Made by a program: the position numbers and the translations under genes. This document shows positions 43,860 through 52,842 of a stretch of DNA of 64,000 nucleotides, piece by piece. The number at the start of each line of letters is the position of its first letter. The first letter of the stretch is position 1. The notes beneath the pieces are model-generated. The model searched no databases. It was not told the origin of the DNA and saw only the letters and a list, made by a program, of their open reading frames with translations. This stretch comes from Clavibacter michiganensis subsp. insidiosus (lineage in GTDB: Bacteria; Actinomycetota; Actinomycetes; Actinomycetales; Microbacteriaceae). The DNA is taken from positions 2,914,001 to 2,978,000 of the forward strand of contig NZ_MZMO01000001.1 of NCBI RefSeq assembly GCF_002240565.1. The letters run 5' to 3'.

Positions 43860-44777
43860 TTGAGCGAATCCCACGGCAGCAAGGCGATCCTCGCCGCGCT
43901 CACCGCCAACGTCGGCATCGCGATCACGAAGTTCGTCGCCGCGTTCTTCTCGGGCTCCTCCTCCATGCTCGCCGAGGGCGTCCACTCGCTCGCCGACTCC
44001 GGCAACCAGATCCTGCTGCTCATCGGCGGCAAGCGGGCCAAGCGCCTCGCCGACGACGAGCACCCCTTCGGCTACGGCCGCGTGCGCTACGTCTACGCGT
44101 TCATCGTCTCGATCATCCTGTTCTCCGTCGGCGGCGTGTACTCGCTCTACGAGGGCATCCACAAGATCGAGCACCCGGAGCCGCTCGACGTGCCCTGGCT
44201 GCCGATCGTCGTGCTGCTCATCGCGATCGCCCTCGAGTCGTTCTCGCTGCGCACGGCCATCAAGGAGTCGAACCCGCTGCGCGGGAACCAGACGTGGGTG
44301 CAGTTCGTGCGCCGGGCGAAGAGCCCGGAGCTCCCCGTGCTGCTGCTCGAGGACACGGCCGCGCTCTCGGGCCTGGTGTTCGCGCTCCTCGGCGTGACGG
44401 CGTCGATCCTCACCGGCGACGGGATCTACGACGGCATCGGCACCCTGCTCATCGGCGTGCTGCTGGTCGCCGTCGCCGTGATCCTCGGGGTCGAGATGAG
44501 CAGCCTGCTCGTCGGCGAGGGCGCCTCGAAGCCGGACCTCGCGGCCATCCGCGCCGCCATCACCGCGGGCCACGAGGCCGAGTCGATCATCCACATGAAG
44601 ACGCTCTACCTCGGCCCCGACGAGCTGCTCGTCGCGGCGAAGATCGCCATGCCCGCCACGAGCTCGCTCGGCGACGTGGCCGCCGGCATCGACGCGATCG
44701 AGCGCCGCGTGCGCGAAGCCGTGCCGGTCGCGCGCGTCATCTACCTCGAGCCCGACGTGCGGGTCGCGACGCGCTGA
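43860..44777 (+). CDS. Cation diffusion facilitator transporter
   Basis: A 305-residue metal/proton antiporter with six membrane segments. Metal-site residues: GVHSLADSGNQ in the second segment (HxxxD) and LLLEDTAALSG in the fifth (ED in place of HxxxD), followed by a cytoplasmic dimerisation domain from about 210. The ED variant changes the second ligand pair, so zinc versus manganese or iron preference cannot be assigned. The start is TTG with a strong GAGGAGGACAG upstream. Confidence 0.87.
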   Translation: MSESHGSKAILAALTANVGIAITKFVAAFFSGSSSMLAEGVHSLADSGNQILLLIGGKRAKRLADDEHPFGYGRVRYVYAFIVSIILFSVGGVYSLYEGIHKIEHPEPLDVPWLPIVVLLIAIALESFSLRTAIKESNPLRGNQTWVQFVRRAKSPELPVLLLEDTAALSGLVFALLGVTASILTGDGIYDGIGTLLIGVLLVAVAVILGVEMSSLLVGEGASKPDLAAIRAAITAGHEAESIIHMKTLYLGPDELLVAAKIAMPATSSLGDVAAGIDAIERRVREAVPVARVIYLEPDVRVATR

Positions 44778-44941
44778 TCCGCCGTCGCCCGACGGCGCCG
44801 CGGCGCCGCTCCTCGCTGTGCAGGCGTCGCCCCGTCGCAGCGCGCAGGCTGCGACCATGACGGCCTGATGGGTCCGACGGCCCGGATGCCGCAGACGCTC
44901 GAGCACGCGGCTCGGGGCGCGGCCGACAGAGGAGACCGCAG

Positions 44942-45202
44942 ATGACGCATGCGACGACGGCCGCGGCAGCGGCGGCGGCACTCGCCCTGGGACTGGTCCT
45001 CACGGCGAACGGCGCCGTCCAGGCGGACACCAGGCACATGCCGACGGGCTCCCCTGAGCACGTGACCGTGGAGCGCACCGGCGGGGACCTCACGACCCAG
45101 GAGCGTCGGCACGCGCGGACGGCGGACGCACGGAGCGGGGGACGGAACCATGAGCAGCGACCGCCGCATCAAGGGCGCATCTGCGCCGGCTGCGCAGGCT
45201 GA
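44942..45202 (+). CDS. Small putative secreted protein
   Basis: An 86-residue ORF with a signal-peptide-like start (MTHATTAAAAAAALALGLVL then TANGAVQADT) and a hydrophilic His/Arg-rich tail. GGAGACCGCAG precedes the ATG. The tail has no family pattern and could be coincidental, so only the N-terminus is convincing. The 164 bp upstream hold no gene. Confidence 0.4.
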   Translation: MTHATTAAAAAAALALGLVLTANGAVQADTRHMPTGSPEHVTVERTGGDLTTQERRHARTADARSGGRNHEQRPPHQGRICAGCAG

Positions 45203-45273
45203 TCTCGCGGCCGGGCGGGGAGCCGCAGCCGCCTCCTGACCGCGGGCGGCGGCCACCCGCCCCGGCCTCCGGA

Positions 45274-45750
45274 TCAGGCGCCAGCGCGACGGTCCGCGAA
45301 GAACCCGTCCAGCAGGCTCGCGCACGCGGCCGCCTGCACGCCCGCGAACACCTCCGCGCGATGCGGCAGCCGTCGGTCCCGCAGCACGTCGTAGAGGGAT
45401 CCGGCCGCCCCCGCCTTCTCGTCCCACGCGCCGAACACGACGCGCGGGACCCGGGCCGCGAGGATCGCGCCCGCGCACATCACGCACGGCTCGAGCGTGA
45501 CGACCAGCGTGGTGCCCACGAGGTGCCGGTCGCCGGTCGTCTCGGCCGCAGCCCGCAGCGCCTCCACCTCGGCGTGCGCGGTGGGATCCTGCCGGGCCTC
45601 ACGGAGGTTCCGCCCGCGCCCGATGACGAGCCCCGTGGCATCGACCACGACCGCCCCCACGGGGACGTCGCCGGTGGCCGCGCAGGCCCGGGCCTCGTCG
45701 AGCGCCACGGACATCCATCGCGCGTAGTCGCCGGGGACGGGCAGGTCCAA
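45274..45750 (-). CDS. tadA: tRNA adenosine deaminase TadA
   Basis: Deaminates A34 to inosine in tRNA-Arg(ACG), the tRNA present at 60216-60288. The 158-residue protein has HAEVEAL with catalytic His59-Ala-Glu61 and EPCVMCAGA with zinc-binding Cys89 and Cys92. It uses TTG start 45750 after AAGGGGGAACGCGA. Divergent from upp with only 32 bp between start codons. Confidence 0.92.
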   Translation of the reverse strand: MDLPVPGDYARWMSVALDEARACAATGDVPVGAVVVDATGLVIGRGRNLREARQDPTAHAEVEALRAAAETTGDRHLVGTTLVVTLEPCVMCAGAILAARVPRVVFGAWDEKAGAAGSLYDVLRDRRLPHRAEVFAGVQAAACASLLDGFFADRRAGA

Positions 45751-45782
45751 TCGCGTTCCCCCTTGCTGGTTGAATGGAGCCT

Positions 45783-46421
45783 ATGCGAGTCCACGTAGCC
45801 GACCACCCGCTCATCACGCACAAGCTGACGGCGCTGCGGGACCGCACCACCCCCTCCCCCGTGTTCCGCAGCCTGGCCGACGAGCTCGTCACGCTGCTCG
45901 CCTACGAGGCCACCCGCGACGTCCGCGTCGAGACCATCACGGTGCAGACCCCGGTCGCGCCCGCCGAGGGGCTCACCCTCAGCGACCCGAAGCCGCTCGT
46001 GGTCCCCATCCTCCGCGCGGGCCTCGGCATGCTCGACGGCCTGATGCGCCTCATGCCGAGCGCCGAGGTCGGCTTCCTCGGCATGGTGCGCAACGAGGAG
46101 ACGCTGCAGCCGGACATCTACGCCGAGCGCCTCCCGACCGACCTCTCCAACCGCCAGTGCTTCGTCGTCGACCCGATGCTCGCCACGGGCGGATCCCTCC
46201 TCGCCGCCATCGAGTACCTCTTCGACCGCGGCGCCGTCGACGTCACGTGCATCTGCCTCATCGCCGCGCCCGAGGGACTGAAGGCCGTCGAGGAGGCGAC
46301 CGCCGGCCGCGAGGTCACCATCGTGCTGGGCGCGCTCGACGAGAAGCTCGACGAGGTGGGCTACATCATCCCGGGCCTCGGCGACGCGGGCGACCGCCTG
46401 TACGGCACCGCCGCGCACTGA
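45783..46421 (+). CDS. upp: Uracil phosphoribosyltransferase
   Basis: Salvages uracil to UMP using PRPP. It has 212 residues: [16 protein letters not shown] start, [12 protein letters not shown], and the PRPP loop [17 protein letters not shown]-terminal [15 protein letters not shown] 45783 was chosen because GGAG lies five bases upstream; the ATG at 45774 is part of that ribosome site. Followed 20 bp later by a strong terminator. Confidence 0.95.
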   Translation: MRVHVADHPLITHKLTALRDRTTPSPVFRSLADELVTLLAYEATRDVRVETITVQTPVAPAEGLTLSDPKPLVVPILRAGLGMLDGLMRLMPSAEVGFLGMVRNEETLQPDIYAERLPTDLSNRQCFVVDPMLATGGSLLAAIEYLFDRGAVDVTCICLIAAPEGLKAVEEATAGREVTIVLGALDEKLDEVGYIIPGLGDAGDRLYGTAAH

Positions 46422-46440
46422 CCCGCGCCCTCCGTTCCTC

Positions 46441-46472
46441 CGGCGCCCGTCCCCCATCGGGGACGGGCGCCG
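46441..46472 (+). terminator. Terminator after upp
   Basis: A perfect 14-bp stem (CGGCGCCCGTCCCC and complement) with a CATC tetraloop. Confidence 0.85.
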
Positions 46473-46525
46473 CTGTCCGCGCACGCACGATTCCTGCGCG
46501 TCCCGCACGATTCCGGCCGCTCCTG

Positions 46526-46555
46526 TTGACACGGGCGCACGGATCCGTGCAAGCT
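46526..46555 (+). promoter_or_regulatory. Promoter of leader peptide and winged-helix gene
   Basis: Perfect minus-35 TTGACA at 46526-46531 and CAAGCT at 46550-46555, 18 bp apart. The ATG of the leader peptide begins 7 bp after the minus-10, so the transcript is probably leaderless. Confidence 0.6.
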
Positions 46556-46561
46556 CTCACC

Positions 46562-46663
46562 ATGACTCTGAACGCGCACGTCCTGACCTCCTCCGAGGCC
46601 TCGGGAGTCGCCGGCATGATGATGCCCGGCCGTGTCGCGATGTGCTGTCGAATGTCGGCCTGA
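46562..46663 (+). CDS. Putative regulatory leader peptide (33 aa)
   Basis: Encodes MTLNAHVLTSSEASGVAGMM then MPGRVAMCCRMSA. The last 16 codons hold six Met and two adjacent Cys. This resembles short actinobacterial leader peptides that sense sulfur amino acids by ribosome stalling. It has no ribosome site but starts 7 bp after a good promoter. Two small hairpins lie between it and the downstream regulator gene. Function inferred from layout; a coincidental ORF is the alternative. Confidence 0.5.
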   Translation: MTLNAHVLTSSEASGVAGMMMPGRVAMCCRMSA

Positions 46664-46689
46664 CCCGCCGCCTTCGCCCGAGCGGTCCC

Positions 46690-46730
46690 GCGACGCATCC
46701 GTCGCCGCCCCTCCCCGCCGCATCCCGGCG
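46690..46730 (+). promoter_or_regulatory. Structured leader between leader peptide and regulator
   Basis: Two consecutive hairpins: GCGACG-CATC-CGTCGC (46690-46705) and CGCCG-CATCC-CGGCG (46716-46730). They could be attenuation elements for the following gene. The rest of 46664-46816 shows an AAGGA ribosome site at 46804-46808. Confidence 0.4.
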
Positions 46731-46816
46731 CATCCGCCCCCTGAGGCGTCTCGCACTCCCCTGAGGTCCCGCGCACCCAGCTGCGCCGCACCCGCATCAT
46801 CACAAGGACTCCCGCC

Positions 46817-47611
46817 ATGTCTCTCGCGACCATCGACCCCGCCCGCACCTCCCTCCGATCCGCTCCCGCCGCACCCGTGCTCCGCGCGGCCGCGCCGCTC
46901 GCCCCGCCGGTCCGCCGGCCGCAGGCCGTCCCCGGGCAGACCACGACGTCCGCCGCCCCCGCTCCGACCGCCGCGCCCGCCCGCCCGGCCCGCCTCCGCG
47001 CCGTCCCCGAGGGCACGGAGGCACGCGGCTTCGCGATCTACGTCGGGCTCGACGAGCTCAAGGCCGCCGCCGCCGGCACCGACCTCGGCACCGTCGTCGC
47101 CGCGCTCAAGCGCCTGGCCGCCGAGCTGGCCCCGGGCGTCGAGACGCACGCCGCCGTGGCACTCGCCCCCGAGGGCGCAGGCGGCCGCGACATCGACGTG
47201 GTCCGGCTCGCCCTGCAGGATCCCGCCGCCGTCGCCCAGCACCGCGAGCAGCCCGAGGACGAGGACCGCGTCGACGGCGGCGTGACGGTCGACCTGTCCC
47301 GCAAGCGCGTCGTCCTCGACGGCGAGACCGCCCCGCTCACCTACAAGGAGTTCGAGCTCCTGCAGTACCTGGTGCTCCGTGAGGGACGCACCATCGAGCG
47401 ATCCGAGCTCATCGCCTCGCTGTGGTCCGCCGCGGACGAGGACGACGTGCCGAACGAGCGCACCATCGACGTGCACGTCCGCCGACTCCGTTCCAAGCTC
47501 GGCCGCTACGAGGAGATCGTCCGCACGGTGCGCGGCGCCGGCTACCGGTTCGACCGTCACGCGGACGTCGCCATCCACCACGCCAGCACGCAGTCGCCCG
47601 ACCTGTTCTGA
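46817..47611 (+). CDS. Orphan OmpR/PhoB-type winged-helix regulator
   Basis: A 264-residue protein without a receiver domain. Residues 1-70 are Ala/Pro-rich and probably disordered; about 72-130 (RGFAIYVGLDELKAAAAGTD to VVRLAL) form a small alpha/beta domain with no recognised family. From about 155 comes a Trans_reg_C winged helix: LTYKEFELLQYLVLREGR, NERTIDVHVRRLRSKLGRY and VRGAGYRFD. How it senses its signal is unknown. The leader peptide upstream suggests translational or attenuation control. Confidence 0.8.
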   Translation: MSLATIDPARTSLRSAPAAPVLRAAAPLAPPVRRPQAVPGQTTTSAAPAPTAAPARPARLRAVPEGTEARGFAIYVGLDELKAAAAGTDLGTVVAALKRLAAELAPGVETHAAVALAPEGAGGRDIDVVRLALQDPAAVAQHREQPEDEDRVDGGVTVDLSRKRVVLDGETAPLTYKEFELLQYLVLREGRTIERSELIASLWSAADEDDVPNERTIDVHVRRLRSKLGRYEEIVRTVRGAGYRFDRHADVAIHHASTQSPDLF

Positions 47612-47711
47612 GGCGTCCGGACGCGCTCAGCCTGCCCGTGCGGAGCTGTCGGCGATCTCCCAGCACATAGCGCCCGTTCCGGGTAGCGGGGCGTTACGGG
47701 ATCGTTATACA

Positions 47712-47818
47712 GTCTTCTCGTCCCCACCGTTTGCTGTGGCGGTGGAGACGGAATGTGATTGCAGGACACTCCTGGTGCAAGGGAGAGGGCCGGCCCCATG
47801 CCTCTGGGGTCGGCCCTC
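47712..47818 (+). ncRNA. Candidate structured small RNA with terminator
   Basis: The interval 47612-47909 has no supportable gene. A TTATAC/TATACA minus-10 at 47705-47711 is followed by a hairpin CCACCG/CGGTGG around TTTGCTGTGG, an unpaired middle, then a 13-bp terminator stem. The downstream marR gene has its own TAGACT box after the terminator, so this looks like a separate transcript of about 105 nt. No known RNA family was recognised. Confidence 0.45.
47785..47818 (+). terminator. Terminator of the candidate RNA
   Basis: GAGGGCCGGCCCC pairs with GGGGTCGGCCCTC (one G-U) across an 8-nt loop. Confidence 0.75.
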
Positions 47819-47869
47819 AGTCATGTCCGGCGCGGATCCGCTCCGGGCTCTCCCCGGGGCACCGCTCAG

Positions 47870-47875
47870 TAGACT
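47870..47875 (+). promoter_or_regulatory. Minus-10 box of the MarR gene
   Basis: TAGACT, 35 bp before ATG 47910. It rules out the in-frame ATG at 47823 as the start for this transcript. Confidence 0.45.
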
Positions 47876-47909
47876 CGCCCTCGACAGCGTGCGCCCGATC
47901 CTCATCGCG

Positions 47910-48377
47910 ATGCGCACCGGACGAGGAGGCCTGGTGGGCGAGACAGCGGACGCCGTGCGGGCCTGGGAGTCGCTGTTCCGAGCCCAGGTGAGCGTGATGC
48001 GCCGCCTCAGCGCCGAGTTCCCCAGCCGCGAGCTCTCGTTCAACGAGTACGACGTGCTGTTCAACATCTCGCGGCAGCCCGAGGGGCGCCTCCGCCTCCG
48101 CGACCTCAACCAGCACGTGCTGCTCACCCAGCCGAGCGTGAGCCGCCTCATCGACCGGCTCGTGACGCGGGGCCTCGTCGTGAAGTGCGGCGACGAGAGC
48201 GACGGGAGGGCCACCATCGTGCGGCTCACGGACGCCGGCGACGCGGCCTTCCGCGCGGTCGCGCGCGTGCACATGGAGTCCATCGCCTCGACCGTGGGCG
48301 GGGCGCTCACGCCGGACGAGCTGAACACGCTGCGCGAGCTCACCGACAAGCTGCGCGGGAGCGTCGCCGAGGCCTAG
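47910..48377 (+). CDS. MarR-family regulator
   Basis: A 155-residue winged-helix repressor-like protein: WESLFRAQVSVMRRLSAEF dimer helix, LRLRDLNQHVLLTQPSVSRLIDRL recognition region and the wing DESDGRATIVRLTDAG. The ligand is unknown. GTG 47889 is an alternative in-frame start. The stop overlaps the convergent glycosyltransferase gene by 4 bp. Confidence 0.87.
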   Translation: MRTGRGGLVGETADAVRAWESLFRAQVSVMRRLSAEFPSRELSFNEYDVLFNISRQPEGRLRLRDLNQHVLLTQPSVSRLIDRLVTRGLVVKCGDESDGRATIVRLTDAGDAAFRAVARVHMESIASTVGGALTPDELNTLRELTDKLRGSVAEA

Positions 48378-49759
48378 GCCGCTGGTCCACCCGTCGCGCT
48401 CGGACGGGCGAACGGCCCGCCGTGGGCGACGAGCAGCCGCAGCAACGCCATGACGAGGTCCGCGGCGGTCACGACGCACGCCGCCCAGCCGACCGCCGTG
48501 GTGAGCCCGGCCGCTGCGGGGCCCCCGACCTCGGCCGCGGTGAGGACGAGGATGACGACCACGGCCACGACGGTGGCGGCCACGGCGTCGACCGGCGAGA
48601 AGGGCGGCACCGTCTCGGCCGCAGCGGGACCGCGGCGACGGCCGCGGTGAGCGAGCCGGTTCAGGCCGTCGCGGATGCGGGAGACGCCGTACGCCGCCTC
48701 GGCCACCTCCAACGGGAGGAACGTCGCGCCGAAGACCACGTCGGCGAGGGTGCGTTCGCGGATCCGACGGAGGGTGCGGATGTGCAGCGGAAGCCGCACC
48801 ACGACGGGGAGAGCCCACCACCACGCGGGCTCCAGCATCCCCTGGATCCCCGCGGCGGCCAGGTACAGCGCCACCAGGGAGTAGGCCGCGAACCGGAGGA
48901 CGGGCCCGACGCCGATGCGCAGGGATGCCAGGCGCGCGCGGCGCCGATCCCCGACGTCGGCGGGCGAGCCCCCGCGCGACAGCCGGGCGACGTGGGCACC
49001 CCACCGGTCGCGTCGCTCGCGCATCGCCCCCCAGGTGACGGAGGTGTCGACCCGTGCGCGCGCGCCGGGGACGAGGTCCGAGCGGTCGTCGCCCGCGAGG
49101 AGGGCCGTGAGGATCCCCTCCGACGGCTCGGTCGACGGCGACCGCGGGTCGCGCTCGGGGAGCCGGAGGAGCGACGCGGGAGCGAGCGGCACCGGCCCCG
49201 TGAGGCCGAGGTCGGCGCCGGTCTCGACGGCGCCCATGGCCCAGTGGCGCTGCAGGAGGCGGAGCGCGCCCGCGAGGGGGCCGTGCGATCCGCTCGGCCG
49301 CTGGTCGAGGGAGGCGGACACCGAGAGGGCGCCAGGATCCGCGTCGAGGGCGGCGGAGAGGAGCTCGAGCACGTCGGGCTCCAGCTCGGCGTCCGGCGAG
49401 ACGAGCAGCACGCGCCCTGCATCGTCGACCAGACGGAGGGCGAAGCCGTACGCGGACCGGAGCGAGCTCTCCCGCGGGCCGCGGTCGATGACCGTGACCG
49501 CCGTGCGGGCGGTGCCCCCGCCGGTGAGGGTGCGCTCGTGGCGCCCGTTGAAGGTCCGCGCCACGGCGAAGGTGTCGTCGCGGCTGCCGGCGACCACGAC
49601 GACCACGCGCGCGGGCGGCAGGGTCTGACCGAGGATCGAGCTCAGCGTGGCCGCGATGGTGGATCCGGCGTCGCCCGCCACGACGACCGCCGAGACGGCG
49701 TCGCGTGACGACCGCCCGGGGTGCTCGGGCGGGGGCAGGGGCGTGCTCTGGTTGTCCAT
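48374..49759 (-). CDS. Family 2-like glycosyltransferase with membrane tail
   Basis: A 461-residue protein. The N-terminal GT-A domain starts VSAVVVAGDAGSTIAATLSS, with an acidic VLLVSPDAELEPD motif near 120 as the nucleotide-metal site. The classical QxxRW motif is not obvious. About four membrane segments follow from residue 285. Similar proteins make surface polysaccharide in actinobacteria; acceptor and donor unknown. A short overlap links its end to marR. Confidence 0.75.
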   Translation of the reverse strand: MDNQSTPLPPPEHPGRSSRDAVSAVVVAGDAGSTIAATLSSILGQTLPPARVVVVVAGSRDDTFAVARTFNGRHERTLTGGGTARTAVTVIDRGPRESSLRSAYGFALRLVDDAGRVLLVSPDAELEPDVLELLSAALDADPGALSVSASLDQRPSGSHGPLAGALRLLQRHWAMGAVETGADLGLTGPVPLAPASLLRLPERDPRSPSTEPSEGILTALLAGDDRSDLVPGARARVDTSVTWGAMRERRDRWGAHVARLSRGGSPADVGDRRRARLASLRIGVGPVLRFAAYSLVALYLAAAGIQGMLEPAWWWALPVVVRLPLHIRTLRRIRERTLADVVFGATFLPLEVAEAAYGVSRIRDGLNRLAHRGRRRGPAAAETVPPFSPVDAVAATVVAVVVILVLTAAEVGGPAAAGLTTAVGWAACVVTAADLVMALLRLLVAHGGPFARPSATGGPAA

Positions 49760-49892
49760 GGGCCTCTCGACGACGGCGGTCTCGGGTGGGCGGTCGGACC
49801 CGGACGGACGCGCACTGCCATGTGCGATATTACGTGCCGCCGGGCTCCGTGCGCGAAGCGACCACGCGCCGGTCGCCCCGGTGACGCCGTCC

Positions 49893-49898
49893 TAGGCT
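49893..49898 (+). promoter_or_regulatory. Minus-10 box, leaderless photolyase gene
   Basis: TAGGCT ends 6 nt before ATG 49905. Confidence 0.55.
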
Positions 49899-49904
49899 CG
49901 ATCC

Positions 49905-51431
49905 ATGAGCGACGACGACGCCCCCGACCGCGGATCCGACGATCGGGAGGGCGGCGCCGCGGCGCACGGCCCGAGCGTCGTGTGGCTCCGCGACGACCTG
50001 CGCGTGGCCGACAACCCGGCGCTGCACGCGGCCGTCGAGCGCGGCGAGCCGATCGTGGTGCTGTACGTGCTCGACGAGGAGAGCGACGGGATCCGGCCGC
50101 TCGGCGGCGCCGCGCGGTGGTGGCTGCACATGAGCCTGTCGCGCCTCGGGGACGCGCTCCGGGACCTCGGTTCCCCGCTGGTGCTGCGCCGCGGGGAGGC
50201 CGCCGACGTCGTCGACGACCTCGTGCGGGAGGTCGGCGCGGGCGCGGTGCTGTGGAACCGGCGCTACGGCGGGGCGGAGATCGCGGTCGACACCGCCATC
50301 AAGAAGGACCTCGGCGACCGCGGCCTCGACGTGCGCAGCTTCCAGGGATCGCTGCTCGTCGAGCCGTGGACGGTGACGAACAAGCAGGGCGAGCCGTTCC
50401 GTGTCTACACGCCGTTCTGGAAGACCGCGCAGGAGCGCGAGGAGCCGCGGAAGCCGCTGCCCGCGCCGCACGAGCTCGACGCGCCGCGGGAGGCCCCGCG
50501 CTCCGACGACCTCGACGACTGGGGACTGCTGCCGACGACGCCCGACTGGGCGGCCGGCCTCCGCGAGGCCTGCGACCCCGGAGAGGCCGCCGGGCTGCAG
50601 CGCCTCGAGGACTTCGTGCACCACGAGCTCGAGGACTACGCCGCCCAGCGCGACGAGCCCGCGGCGATGACGACCTCGCGGCTGTCGGCGTACCTGCGCT
50701 GGGGCGAGGTGAGCCCGTTCCAGGTGTGGCATCGGATCCAGCGCACGCGCGGGAAGAAGGTGGGCGGCGACGAGGTGAACGCCACCAAGTTCCTCTCCGA
50801 GCTGGGCTGGCGCGAGTTCAGCTACCACCTGCTCTACCACCAGCCGGATCTCGCGACCCGCAACTTCGCGCCGCGCTTCGATGGGTTCCCCTGGGAGGAC
50901 CCGACCGACGAGACGCTCGGCGCGTGGCAGCGCGGAGAGACGGGCGTGCCGCTCGTCGACGCCGGCATGCGCGCGCTCTGGAAGGACGGGCACCTGCACA
51001 ACCGCGTGCGCATGGTCGTGGCGTCGTTCCTCATCAAGAACCTGCTGATCGACTGGCGCCACGGCGAGCAGTGGTTCTGGGACACGCTCGTCGACGCGGA
51101 CGCCGCGAACAACGCGGCCAGCTGGCAGTGGGTGGCGGGATCCGGCGCGGACGCCGCCCCGTACTTCCGCGTGTTCAACCCCGTGCTGCAGGGGCAGAAG
51201 TTCGACCCGTCGGGCGAGTACATCCGCTCGTACGTGCCCGAGCTCGCGCACGCGCCCCGGGACGTCGTGCACGAGCCATGGAAGGCGATGGGCGACCTGG
51301 TCGCGAGCGCCGAGGACGACGCGGACGACCAGGCCGCGGGCGGGCTCGCGGCCTACCCGTCGCCTATCGTCGACCTCAAGGAGTCCCGGCAGCGGGCCCT
51401 CGCGGCATACGACGAGATCAAGGACCGCTGA
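49905..51431 (+). CDS. phrB: Deoxyribodipyrimidine photolyase (class I)
   Basis: Repairs UV-induced cyclobutane dimers using light and FADH. The 508-residue protein has an alpha/beta antenna domain (SVVWLRDDLRVADNPAL) and an FAD-binding helical domain with TSRLSAYLRWGEVSPFQ, LGWREFSYHLLYHQPDL, RALWKDGHLHNRVRM and a DADAANNAASWQWVAGSG segment typical of class I CPD photolyases. Trp residues of the electron-transfer chain are present in the last segment. An acidic 20-residue head is extra. Confidence 0.93.
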   Translation: MSDDDAPDRGSDDREGGAAAHGPSVVWLRDDLRVADNPALHAAVERGEPIVVLYVLDEESDGIRPLGGAARWWLHMSLSRLGDALRDLGSPLVLRRGEAADVVDDLVREVGAGAVLWNRRYGGAEIAVDTAIKKDLGDRGLDVRSFQGSLLVEPWTVTNKQGEPFRVYTPFWKTAQEREEPRKPLPAPHELDAPREAPRSDDLDDWGLLPTTPDWAAGLREACDPGEAAGLQRLEDFVHHELEDYAAQRDEPAAMTTSRLSAYLRWGEVSPFQVWHRIQRTRGKKVGGDEVNATKFLSELGWREFSYHLLYHQPDLATRNFAPRFDGFPWEDPTDETLGAWQRGETGVPLVDAGMRALWKDGHLHNRVRMVVASFLIKNLLIDWRHGEQWFWDTLVDADAANNAASWQWVAGSGADAAPYFRVFNPVLQGQKFDPSGEYIRSYVPELAHAPRDVVHEPWKAMGDLVASAEDDADDQAAGGLAAYPSPIVDLKESRQRALAAYDEIKDR

Positions 51432-51437
51432 CGCGGC

Positions 51438-51462
51438 GGGCCCGCGCGGATCGCGTGGGCCC
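51438..51462. terminator. Shared terminator of photolyase and BrkB genes
   Basis: A 10-bp stem GGGCCCGCGC / GCGTGGGCCC (one G-U) with a 5-nt loop sits in the 41-bp gap between two convergent genes. Confidence 0.65.
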
Positions 51463-51472
51463 GGGGCTCGGA

Positions 51473-52564
51473 TCAGGCGCCGTCGCCCGCGTCGCCTCCG
51501 CCGCCGAGGCGCTCGGCGCGATCGTGCCGCTCGCGGATCCCGCGGCCGCGCTTCACGTCCTCGCGCTCCGCGGCCGCCTTCTTGTCGCTGACGGCGGTGT
51601 CGCGGGGCGGCAGCTGCAGCGTCTCCTCGGCGGCGATGCCGGCCTGGAGCTGGCGGCCGCGCTCGAGCTCCGCGTCGAACTCGGCGCCGAACAGCAGCGC
51701 GAGGTTGGCGATCCAGAGCCAGAGCAAGAACACGACGACGCCGGCGAGCGCGCCGTAGTTCTTCGCGTAGCTCGAGAAGTTCGTGACGTAGAAGGCGAAG
51801 CCGACGCTCGCGACGACCAGCACGACGAGCGCGATGGCCGCGCCCATGCTCATCCAGCGGAACTTCGGCTGCTTCGCGTTCGGGGTCGCGTAGTAGAGGA
51901 TCGCGATGAGCAGCACGATCGCGAAGGCGAGCACCGGCCACTTGGCGATGGACCAGACGATCTGCACGGCCGGGCCGAGGCCGAGCGCGGCGCCGATGGC
52001 GTCGGTGACGGGGCCGGAGATCGCGATGATGAGCGCGCAGATCAGCAGGATCACGATGCCGATGACGGTGACGGCGAGCTGCATGGGCTTGAGCTTGAGG
52101 AACGGGCGGCCCTCGGGGATCTCGTAGATGCGGTTCATCGCCCGGGTGAAGGCGCCGACGTAGCCGGAGGCCGACCAGATGGCGAGGACGATGCCGGAGA
52201 CGAGGGCGAAGCCGGCGGCGGGGGAGTCGACGAAGCCCGTCAGGATCGGCTCGATGAGCTCGAGGGCGTCCTGGGGTGCGAAGCCCCGCACAACGTCAAG
52301 CACCGCGTCCACCGTCGACGGCCCCTGCCCGAACACCCCGAGCAGCGAGATGATCGCGATGAGCGCCGGGAACAGCGACAGCACCGCGTAGTAGGTGAGC
52401 GACGCCGCGATGTCGGTGCACTGGTCGGATCCGAACTCGCGCATGGTCTTGCGCAGCACGTACTTCCAGGACGGCTTCTCGATCTCCGTCGGGGAGTCGG
52501 GCTTGCGCGCGTCCTCCTCGTCGGGTCGGTCCTCGATGGTGCCGGCCGTGTCTCGTCGTGCCAC
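51473..52564 (-). CDS. YihY/BrkB-family membrane protein
   Basis: A 363-residue protein with six membrane segments, beginning with the family signature [20 protein letters not shown] near residue 50 and ending in a charged Glu/Arg-rich tail. The former name ribonuclease BN is obsolete; the role may be lipid or solute transport. GTG 52564 follows GGAGGCACCA; longer frames upstream are unsupported. Confidence 0.85.
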   Translation of the reverse strand: MARRDTAGTIEDRPDEEDARKPDSPTEIEKPSWKYVLRKTMREFGSDQCTDIAASLTYYAVLSLFPALIAIISLLGVFGQGPSTVDAVLDVVRGFAPQDALELIEPILTGFVDSPAAGFALVSGIVLAIWSASGYVGAFTRAMNRIYEIPEGRPFLKLKPMQLAVTVIGIVILLICALIIAISGPVTDAIGAALGLGPAVQIVWSIAKWPVLAFAIVLLIAILYYATPNAKQPKFRWMSMGAAIALVVLVVASVGFAFYVTNFSSYAKNYGALAGVVVFLLWLWIANLALLFGAEFDAELERGRQLQAGIAAEETLQLPPRDTAVSDKKAAAEREDVKRGRGIRERHDRAERLGGGGDAGDGA

Positions 52565-52842
52565 TGGTGCCTCCGTGGTGTGTGCGCGGGGTCGTATCCC
52601 CTCCCCCAGCGTGGCCCCCACCCGGCGGCGCGCCTAGCCCGCGGCGGGAGGAGCGGTCGGCCGCGGGCCGGGTCCGCCGTGCGCGCACGCGTCTCGTACC
52701 CTCGCCGAGGGCCTCGTGCGGCGGCGGATCCGGCACCCGCCGGAACATCCGCCCCACCGCGCGCGTTGCCCACGTGATCGCCTCGTCGATCACCGTGCTC
52801 CGCCCCGGCAGGCACGGACGCCGCCCGAGCAGAGGAGCACGC
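52565..52842. promoter_or_regulatory. Divergent intergenic region, BrkB gene and panD
   Basis: 278 bp without a convincing gene. An AGAGGAG ribosome site stands before panD and GGAGG before the BrkB gene. Weak TACCCT at about 52697 could serve panD. Confidence 0.3.

Noticed and set aside
47823..47909. ATG 47823 as MarR start
   Set aside because: It lies before the TAGACT promoter and adjoins the candidate RNA terminator, and adds 29 residues not typical of MarR.
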